From assembly GCA_023436885.1 (NCBI GenBank), contig JAEZHI010000004.1:372001-436000 (forward strand): a stretch of 64,000 bases of DNA, in the 5' to 3' direction. A program made the position numbers and the translations under genes. Shown piece after piece: positions 58,611 to 64,000 of this stretch. Under the pieces are notes generated by a model, which searched no databases, was not told the DNA's origin, and saw only the letters and a list, made by a program, of their open reading frames with translations. How positions within the stretch are numbered: position 1 is the stretch's first letter; each line of letters starts with the position of its first letter. Origin of the DNA: Pseudomonadota bacterium. GTDB lineage: Bacteria > Pseudomonadota > Alphaproteobacteria > Rhizobiales > Pleomorphomonadaceae.

Positions 58611-59120
58611 ATGTTTGACGTCCTCTACACCTATCTCGAAACTCCCATCGGCCCGCTGCTTCTGGCTGGCGATGGCCAGCGGCTTTCAAAAGTTGGCTTT
58701 CCCAACGGCAAGGGGCGGGTCGCTCCTCGCGACGATTGGCGACGCGAAGATGGCCGGTTTGTCGAAGCGCGCGCCCAATTGATGGCCTACTTCGCTGGCG
58801 AGTTGCGCGCATTTGACCTTGAACTGATGCCTGCCGGATCACCGTTTCAGCTCTCGGTCTGGCAGGTGCTCAGAGACATCCCCTACGGTGTGACCACCTC
58901 CTATGGCGAAATAGCCAACCGTCTTGGCCGCCCGTCGGCAAGCCGCGCCGTCGGCGCCGCCAACGGCGCCAATCCCATCCCGATCATCGTGCCCTGCCAC
59001 CGAGTAATCGGGGCGTCTGGCGCCCTCACTGGTTTTGGCGGCGGCATAGAGACCAAGCGTTGGCTGCTGGCCCATGAGCAGGGCTACAGACCTGACGAGC
59101 TGCAAGGGCAGCTCTTCTAG
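58611..59120 (+). CDS. ogt: Methylated-DNA--protein-cysteine S-methyltransferase (Ogt/AdaB type)
   Basis: 169 aa suicide repair protein for O6-methylguanine and O4-methylthymine. The active-site motif PCHRV has Cys129 and is preceded by NPIPIIV; the DNA-binding helix SYGEIANRLGRPSASRAVGAANG (about 98-120) with the arginine finger is intact. The N-terminal half is the usual variable domain. It follows the EamA gene after 9 bases. Together with the AdaA-like regulator 1 kb away it forms a split Ada system. Confidence 0.95.
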   Translation: MFDVLYTYLETPIGPLLLAGDGQRLSKVGFPNGKGRVAPRDDWRREDGRFVEARAQLMAYFAGELRAFDLELMPAGSPFQLSVWQVLRDIPYGVTTSYGEIANRLGRPSASRAVGAANGANPIPIIVPCHRVIGASGALTGFGGGIETKRWLLAHEQGYRPDELQGQLF

Positions 59121-59255
59121 GAGCGTTGTCTCCCTTTTGGCCCAGGCCTTGCTTTTCATGCCTCCGATTAGCAAAGTTGTCGTCGGCGTTCACAAGATTG
59201 CCGCACTATTTGTTGACGATCTCCGACGACCTAGGCTGCCGATTGAGGAGTGCAC

Positions 59256-60287
59256 ATGACAACTTTCGAGTTAAGTTCGGCGGGGGCCGGTCATCGAATA
59301 TTCGGCACGCTACTTGGGCTCTCGGTCATAGTGGTCACCGCGCTCTCTGCAGCTAGATTTAGTGCAGATCGGTTCTATTACGGTGATCTCGTCACGTTCT
59401 TTCTCCCGGCTTTATTCGTCATGTCCGCTGTGGCTGCGGTCGTTTCCCTGGCTGCCGGCCATAGGCTCCTCGTGGTAATCGCTCTGGCGATTGCGGTATT
59501 CAATGGATTGCCGCTCTTTCTGCCAACTGAACGTGCCGCCACGACCGCAAATGGACAAGAGCTACGTGTTGCAACCAGCAATATTCTCGGCAACCGGAGT
59601 GATTTCAGCGATCTCATTGCATGGAGTACGAACTCTGGTATCGATGTGCTCGGTCAGCAGGAAGTCGGTGCGTCCGTGCGTCAACTCGGTGCGCTGCGAG
59701 ATCATTTTTCGGCAACCCTTCCACCCGAGCTTTTTAATCGTCATCCCGAGGTGATGGCTTGGTCGAACTGGCAGGTGGTCAAAGGCGAACGGGTCAAGGA
59801 TGTTCCCAAGATTCCCTACAGCGGCTGGGGCGGAAGTCCGTTCAGGCTTGAGCTTGCCCCACCCGGCACACCAACCTCACCTGCCGATCCTGCCTACAAA
59901 CCCACCTTGGTCGTCTACGTCGTTCATCCGGCAACGCCGCGCAGTTTTGGGCAGTGGGAGTTTCGCAACACTTATCTGGACGCCGTCGCCAGATCGATTG
60001 CCTCGGAGGCTCCGGGAACGCCGATTGTCGTGATGGGCGACTTTAACACGCCCACATGGTCGCCGTTCTTTCGGTCGTTTCTGAAGAGGACCGGCCTGGT
60101 CGATGCGGCTGGAACAGGTTGGCCAGCCACGACACGCTTTTCACGGAGATTCGCCGAATTCTTTCACTTTGGATCTCCAATCGACCACATTCTGGTGTCG
60201 CCAAGCATAGAAGTCAGAAGCTTCAGCCTGGGACCAGATGTTGGCTCGGATCACTTCCCTGTGGTTGCCGACCTGCGTTTGCCCTGA
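59256..60287 (+). CDS. Endonuclease/exonuclease/phosphatase-family protein with N-terminal membrane segments
   Basis: 343 aa from the ATG at 59256 (GAGGAG 5 bases upstream); a GTG at 59250 is an alternative. Three TM segments at the N-terminus (about 14-85; LLGLSVIVVTALSAARF, FFLPALFVMSAVAAVVSLAA and LLVVIALAIAVFNGLPLFL) anchor an EEP domain with LRVATSNILGNRSDF, GIDVLGQQEVG, VVMGDFNTPTWSPFF (catalytic Asp/Asn) and the C-terminal SPIDHILVSPSIEV plus GSDHFPVVADL (His). The catalytic residues point to a phosphodiesterase acting outside the membrane; the substrate is unknown. Ends 3 bases from a convergent methyltransferase gene. Confidence 0.9.
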   Translation: MTTFELSSAGAGHRIFGTLLGLSVIVVTALSAARFSADRFYYGDLVTFFLPALFVMSAVAAVVSLAAGHRLLVVIALAIAVFNGLPLFLPTERAATTANGQELRVATSNILGNRSDFSDLIAWSTNSGIDVLGQQEVGASVRQLGALRDHFSATLPPELFNRHPEVMAWSNWQVVKGERVKDVPKIPYSGWGGSPFRLELAPPGTPTSPADPAYKPTLVVYVVHPATPRSFGQWEFRNTYLDAVARSIASEAPGTPIVVMGDFNTPTWSPFFRSFLKRTGLVDAAGTGWPATTRFSRRFAEFFHFGSPIDHILVSPSIEVRSFSLGPDVGSDHFPVVADLRLP

Positions 60288-60289
60288 AC

Positions 60290-61066
60290 TCACCACCACG
60301 CAACACCCAGGCCGCCCCCTCGAAGAACTGTCTCAATGTCGAGTCTGAAGCTCCCATCTGCTTCATGAAGCACCAGGGCAGGCAGAATGCGGAATGGCGC
60401 CCTTCCCTGTGGCCGGCCTCGAAGGATCGATCGGTGCGCGGGTTCGCCGGCGTGTGCATGGATCGGCAAGAGCGATAACGACCCAAAACGTGTGTCTATG
60501 ACGTTGAGAAGCCGTGGCAACTCATCGGCGCGAAAGATTACCGTCAATGTACCTGACGGCTTGAGCAAGGCGGCAGCGGCACGAATCCAGCCGTCCATGG
60601 CGTCAACGTTCAAGGTGTGAGCCAAGGCGCGAGCCGGTGCTGGCGATGACCGTCCCCGATCAGCTAGATGAAAGGGCGGGTTTATGATGACATGGTCCGC
60701 CATGTTGTCGGTAAGGCCCGCAGCTTGGCGGCTGGCCGCAGGGGCCAAGACATCGGCAACGACAACCTCGACTCTTTCGGCCGTCCTGGCATTGAGCGCC
60801 GCGTTTCCCTCAGCGAGACGCGCCAGGTCCGGGTCGATCTCCACTAGAGTGACAGTCACATCCGGCAACCGATAAGCTGCTGCGAGACCCGCCACGCCGA
60901 CTCCGGCGCCCAGGTCAACGACATGACCTTTCGTGTCGTCCGGAAGAGCGGCGGCAAGCAAAACGGCGTCCAGACCCGCTCGGTGCGAGCCTGAGCGCGG
61001 CTGATCGATCAAGAGTTGATTGCCGAGAAAGCCATCACGGCTTGTCGCGCTCGAACCGTTCACCAT
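60290..61066 (-). CDS. SAM-dependent methyltransferase, TrmN6-like
   Basis: 258 aa class I methyltransferase. Motif I VVDLGAGVGVAGLAAAY (SAM-binding, about 49-65), VTLVEIDPDLARLAEGNAALN (motif II acidic residue) and the NPPF motif in MADHVIINPPFHLADRG mark the N6-adenine methyltransferase group, of which E. coli YfiC/TrmN6 modifies A37 of tRNA1(Val). It overlaps the start of the DUF2007 gene's end by 7 bases (61060-61066), a small operon on the minus strand. Confidence 0.9.
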   Translation of the reverse strand: MVNGSSATSRDGFLGNQLLIDQPRSGSHRAGLDAVLLAAALPDDTKGHVVDLGAGVGVAGLAAAYRLPDVTVTLVEIDPDLARLAEGNAALNARTAERVEVVVADVLAPAASRQAAGLTDNMADHVIINPPFHLADRGRSSPAPARALAHTLNVDAMDGWIRAAAALLKPSGTLTVIFRADELPRLLNVIDTRFGSLSLLPIHAHAGEPAHRSILRGRPQGRAPFRILPALVLHEADGSFRLDIETVLRGGGLGVAWW

Positions 61067-61305
61067 CCCAATCCCGGCCCACTCTTGGGGCGGAGCTCGG
61101 CGCCAAGCCCTGCATCGACGATCAGGCGCCGGGCACGATCCACTTCATCGCCGTCGACCAGAACTCGTCTGGGAAAAGCCCCCACCATTCCTTCGAGCGC
61201 ACTCATGGCCTGATCGGCGATGATGTAGCCGATGTCGGCATCCTTCAGGAGCGCCTCAATAAAGGAGATTGTCACCAAATCGTTGGTTCGGATCAATTCT
61301 TCCAT
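61060..61305 (-). CDS. DUF2007 domain protein (putative signal-transducing protein)
   Basis: 81 aa. MEELIRTNDLVTISFIEALLKDADI and RRVLVDGDEVDRARRLIVDAGL match the DUF2007 family, small ferredoxin-like domains sometimes annotated as signal transducers; function is not established. It overlaps the methyltransferase gene by 7 bases and is divergent from the polyprenyl synthase gene. In Rhizobiales it is often found beside that synthase and the methyltransferase, consistent with a conserved neighbourhood. Confidence 0.88.
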   Translation of the reverse strand: MEELIRTNDLVTISFIEALLKDADIGYIIADQAMSALEGMVGAFPRRVLVDGDEVDRARRLIVDAGLGAELRPKSGPGLGW

Positions 61306-61471
61306 GAAGCCTCCGGAATTCTTGATGGCTATCCCCGATGAGATTCGACATTATCCGCTTGGCGGCCTAATGGTCACCCACTTAATCTTTCTCATGCACG
61401 GGCACCGACTCGTGGCGGGAAGCGTTATAGGTTAATGCAACCGGCGATAAGCTGGACGGACGGTTTCGGGA

Positions 61472-62506
61472 GTGGAAGGTTTGAGCTCGGTCGCACCTCA
61501 GCACAGCAACGCTCCGGCAGCACCGCGCGAGAAGTCGATCGCGCCCCTTATGAAGCTCGTCGATGCCGACATGCAGCGGGTCAACCAGATGATCCTCGAC
61601 ATGGCGGCTGCCAACGCGGAGATGATTCCGGAGATTGCCCGCCATCTGATCGACTCTGGCGGCAAGCGTCTTCGCCCCATGCTGACGCTCGCAGCCGCGC
61701 TGGCCTGCGGATATCGTGGCGACGGCCATGTGAAACTGGCCGCGACCGTCGAGTTCATGCATACGGCAACTCTGTTGCACGACGACGTGGTTGACGAGAG
61801 CGAGCTCCGTCGCGGCAAACCTTCGGCCCGCATGGTCTGGGGAAATCAGGCAAGTGTTCTCGTGGGCGATTATCTGCTTGGCCAGGCCTTCAGAACGATG
61901 GTCGAGGTGGGCTCCCTAGATGCGCTCGCCGTGTTGTCGCGGGCAGCTTCGGTGATCGCCGAAGGCGAGGTGCTGCAGCTCGTTGCCGCCAAGCACCTCA
62001 CCACAACCGAAGATCAATATTTGCAGGTGATCAACGCCAAGACGGCGGCTTTGTTCTCGGCAGCCACCGAAGTCGGCCCGATCATCGCAGGCAGCCCGGC
62101 CGAGGTGCGCTCGGGGTTATCCGAATACGGAACGCAGCTCGGCCTCGCCTTCCAGTTGGTCGACGATGCGCTCGACTACGGCGGGTCGTCGATGACGCTC
62201 GGCAAGAAAGTTGGCGACGACTTCCGTGAGGGCAAGGTGACGCTGCCGATTCTGATCGCCGCTGCACGCGGCGGCGAGGCTGACCGCGACTTCTGGCAGC
62301 GCACGATCGAGCGCGGCGAGATCGAAGACGCCGATCTGGACCGCGCAATTGAGCTGCTGGGTAAGCATAACGCCATCGCAGCCACCGTGGAGCGCGCCCG
62401 CGTTTATGGTGACAAGGCGATCGCTGCGCTCAATGTGCTCGAGCAAGGGCCCTACCGCGACGCGTTGGAAGACGTTGTCCATTTTTGTATCAGCCGCGTC
62501 AGCTGA
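61472..62506 (+). CDS. ispB: Polyprenyl (octaprenyl-type) diphosphate synthase
   Basis: 344 aa trans-prenyltransferase that makes the ubiquinone side chain. First Asp-rich motif LLHDDVVDES (about 99-108), substrate Lys/Arg in GGKRLRPMLTLAAALA, and second Asp-rich motif LVDDALDYGG (about 229-238) are intact. The chain-length-determining residues before the first motif (EFMHTAT) resemble long-chain synthases. The start is taken at GTG 61472; there is no strong ribosome binding site, so a downstream in-frame start is possible. It ends with a strong terminator. Confidence 0.94.
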   Translation: MEGLSSVAPQHSNAPAAPREKSIAPLMKLVDADMQRVNQMILDMAAANAEMIPEIARHLIDSGGKRLRPMLTLAAALACGYRGDGHVKLAATVEFMHTATLLHDDVVDESELRRGKPSARMVWGNQASVLVGDYLLGQAFRTMVEVGSLDALAVLSRAASVIAEGEVLQLVAAKHLTTTEDQYLQVINAKTAALFSAATEVGPIIAGSPAEVRSGLSEYGTQLGLAFQLVDDALDYGGSSMTLGKKVGDDFREGKVTLPILIAAARGGEADRDFWQRTIERGEIEDADLDRAIELLGKHNAIAATVERARVYGDKAIAALNVLEQGPYRDALEDVVHFCISRVS

Positions 62507-62527
62507 TTTCTTCAGAAAGACGGTTAG

Positions 62528-62561
62528 GAAGCCCAGGCAAACCATTGCCTGGGCTTCTTTT
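62528..62561 (+). terminator. Rho-independent terminator after polyprenyl synthase gene
   Basis: GAAGCCCAGGCAA (62528-62540) pairs perfectly with TTGCCTGGGCTTC (62545-62557) across a 4-base loop (ACCA), then TTTTA. It stands between the ends of ispB and convergent cobT. Confidence 0.93.
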
Positions 62562-62565
62562 ATGT

Positions 62566-63591
62566 TCAATGCTTGTCGGACACGCCGGCTTCGGCAAAGG
62601 TTGCCATGCCACCGTGGACATCTGCAGCAGCACGGATGATCGAACCGGCAATGGCTGCGCCGGTGCCTTCGCCGAGACGGAAGCCAAGATCAACGATCGG
62701 TTCCTTGCCAAGCCGGGAAATCACGTCGCGATGCGCTCCTTCGACAGAGGCGTGGGCGATCTGTACGTGATCGATGGAATGCGGGTCGACAGCGTGCAGG
62801 ACGGCAGCAGCAGCCGTGACGACGTAACCGTCGACGACCACCGGAATATTCTGGTGCCGCGCGGCGATAATGGCGCCGGCCATGGCTGCAATTTCACGGC
62901 CTCCGACGCGACGCAGAACCTCAAGACCATCGCGGTCCCCATTACCGAGACGGGCAACCGCTGCGGCCACCGCGTCCCGCTTGCGGGTCAGGCCGGCGTC
63001 GTCAACGCCTGTTCCCCGGCCAATCCAGTCGGATGCGACACCGCCATAGAGCGCATGATAGATGGCCGCAGCCACCGTGGTGTTGCCGATCCCCATTTCG
63101 CCCAGCATCAGCAGGTCCGTCCCGCCGGCAACCGATTCCATGCCGAAGGCCATGGTGGCGGCGCAGCCCGCCTCGTCAAAGGCGTCGGCCTCGGTGATGT
63201 CAGGCGTCGGCACTTCCAGCGCCAGTTCGAACACCTTGAGCCCGTAATTATAGCTCTTGCAGAGTTGATTGATGGCGGCGCCTCCAGCCGTGAAGTTGGC
63301 TACCATCTGGAAGTTCACTTCGACTGGAAAGGCAGAGACGCCCTTGGCGGCGACTCCATGGCTGGCGGCAAAAATCGACACCATGGGATGGCGCACGGCT
63401 GGCCGCTCCACACGCTGCCAGGCTGCAAGCCATTCGGCCAGCTCCTCGAGCCGACCGAGCGAGCCAAGCGGCTTGGTGAGCTGGGCGTTGCGCGCGCGAA
63501 CGGTGGCAACGGACGCCTCGTCCGGGCCGGGCATCGAACGGATCAACTCGCGGAAATCGTCGAACGGCAGGCCAGACATGGAGGGAATCAT
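62566..63591 (-). CDS. cobT: Nicotinate-nucleotide--dimethylbenzimidazole phosphoribosyltransferase
   Basis: 341 aa enzyme of cobalamin biosynthesis that makes alpha-ribazole phosphate from dimethylbenzimidazole and nicotinate mononucleotide. LTKPLGSLGRLEELAEWLA (about 38-56), SIFAASHGVAAKGVSAFPVEV, LLMLGEMGIGNTTVAAAIYHAL (about 160-181) and the catalytic Glu in RLGEGTGAAIAGSII near the end are all present. Length is normal. Divergent from cobS, the next step of the pathway, with 130 bases in between. Confidence 0.96.
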   Translation of the reverse strand: MIPSMSGLPFDDFRELIRSMPGPDEASVATVRARNAQLTKPLGSLGRLEELAEWLAAWQRVERPAVRHPMVSIFAASHGVAAKGVSAFPVEVNFQMVANFTAGGAAINQLCKSYNYGLKVFELALEVPTPDITEADAFDEAGCAATMAFGMESVAGGTDLLMLGEMGIGNTTVAAAIYHALYGGVASDWIGRGTGVDDAGLTRKRDAVAAAVARLGNGDRDGLEVLRRVGGREIAAMAGAIIAARHQNIPVVVDGYVVTAAAAVLHAVDPHSIDHVQIAHASVEGAHRDVISRLGKEPIVDLGFRLGEGTGAAIAGSIIRAAADVHGGMATFAEAGVSDKH

Positions 63592-63725
63592 ATTCTCGTC
63601 TTTCTCAGTGAACTGGAAACGGTAAGTCTGGATTTAGTACCATGACCGCCGAATTTCCACGAAATGACACAACATTTAGCGGGTTCTCGCTATACATGAC
63701 TCGCGGCGCAGCCTACAAACGAAGA

Positions 63726-64000
63726 ATGCTTGTTGACGAACTCCTCCACCGTCTCGCCGATCTCGGCGCCTCTCTTCGCTTCTTTTCGCGGCTACCCGTG
63801 CCGCAACTTTGTCGGCTGGACGACACTGGTGCCCTGCCCTCGCTGCCGCGAGCGGCAGCGGTTGTGCCGCTTGCGGGATTCCTCATCGCTCTACCCGCAG
63901 CGCTGATCGGTCTTGCGACCGCAGCAGCCGGCCTTCCGGAGCTATTGGTCGGATTGCTTGTCGTCGCAGCACTCGTAACCCCGACCGGCGCGCTCCACGA
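63726..64000 (+). CDS. cobS: Adenosylcobinamide-GDP ribazoletransferase (N-terminal part, runs off window)
   Basis: The first 91 codons are present: LRFFSRLPVPQL at about 17-28 and PLAGFLIALPAALIGLATAA are the CobS N-terminus and first membrane segments. CobS joins adenosylcobinamide-GDP and alpha-ribazole (made from the CobT product). In-frame ATGs exist at 63642, 63696 and 63726; the last gives the usual CobS beginning (MLVDELLHRLADLGASL) and is preferred although its ribosome binding site is weak. Confidence 0.9.
   Translation, partial: MLVDELLHRLADLGASLRFFSRLPVPQLCRLDDTGALPSLPRAAAVVPLAGFLIALPAALIGLATAAAGLPELLVGLLVVAALVTPTGALH

Noticed and set aside
63592..63725. Cobalamin riboswitch between cobT and cobS
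   Set aside because: The 134-base gap is short for a cobalamin aptamer and no conserved B12-box was recognised on either strand.

Overview
The window is a 64 kb stretch of GC-rich chromosome from an alphaproteobacterium, most likely of the order Hyphomicrobiales (Rhizobiales). The support is a DUF2232-like membrane protein just before rplI and dnaB, an L9 protein with a long acidic tail, an ATP12-type F1-ATPase assembly chaperone, a Rhizobium etli-type (ReAV) asparaginase, the secG-pyrG neighbourhood and a split cobT/cobS locus. No insertion sequence, prophage, CRISPR array, rRNA or tRNA gene was seen. A genus cannot be named from this sequence alone.

Layout. 1-3000: DUF2232 protein, rplI and dnaB. 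3035-11855: a LuxR-family regulator (9226-10008) with the substitutions typical of plant-signal-responsive LuxR solos. It lies between two proline-iminopeptidase-like genes. The left one heads a minus-strand operon with a complete oligopeptide-type ABC transporter; the right one is followed by an isochorismatase-family hydrolase. 11874-16199: a ugpBAEC-like glycerol-3-phosphate importer with a Pho-box-like upstream repeat. 16784-18817: a chemoreceptor. 18873-30606: an export island on the minus strand, comprising a CecR/YbhGFSR-like operon and an operon for a NodT-type outer-membrane factor, a Bcr/CflA-like MFS pump, MacA and MacB. 31449-38450: a sugar ABC importer operon with its own LacI regulator, a Gfo/Idh/MocA oxidoreductase and a 16-bp perfect palindrome upstream. 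38528-44037: a Cys/Met-metabolism PLP enzyme, a MarR regulator with an MFS gene, and an aminotransferase-asparaginase operon. 44196-47478: a TPP riboswitch in front of a NIPSNAP protein and a complete TRAP transporter. 47544-64000: mostly housekeeping genes (pyrG, secG, ATP12 chaperone, gph-like, glyQ, S49 peptidase, polyprenyl synthase, cobT, start of cobS), mixed with an acyltransferase/SGNH pair, a split Ada/Ogt alkylation-repair locus and several small proteins.

How the genes work together. Two places look most like under-described systems. First, the LuxR solo with peptide transporter and two peptidases looks like a sense-import-process module for a small plant-derived or peptide-like signal, comparable to the PipR system of Pseudomonas. 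Both peptidase genes carry a related 15-bp dyad (GCT-N9-AGC) just before the start codon. Second, the TPP riboswitch directly precedes a fused DctQM/DctP TRAP transporter, which predicts thiamine or a thiamine precursor as substrate. The transport operons also carry legible regulatory DNA: a Pho box, a LacI palindrome, a TetR-type dyad, a MarR-type palindrome, and hairpins placed right after two solute-binding-protein genes.

Start codons were moved from the longest open frame where a ribosome binding site or family alignment favoured an internal one. Such choices are stated in the entries.
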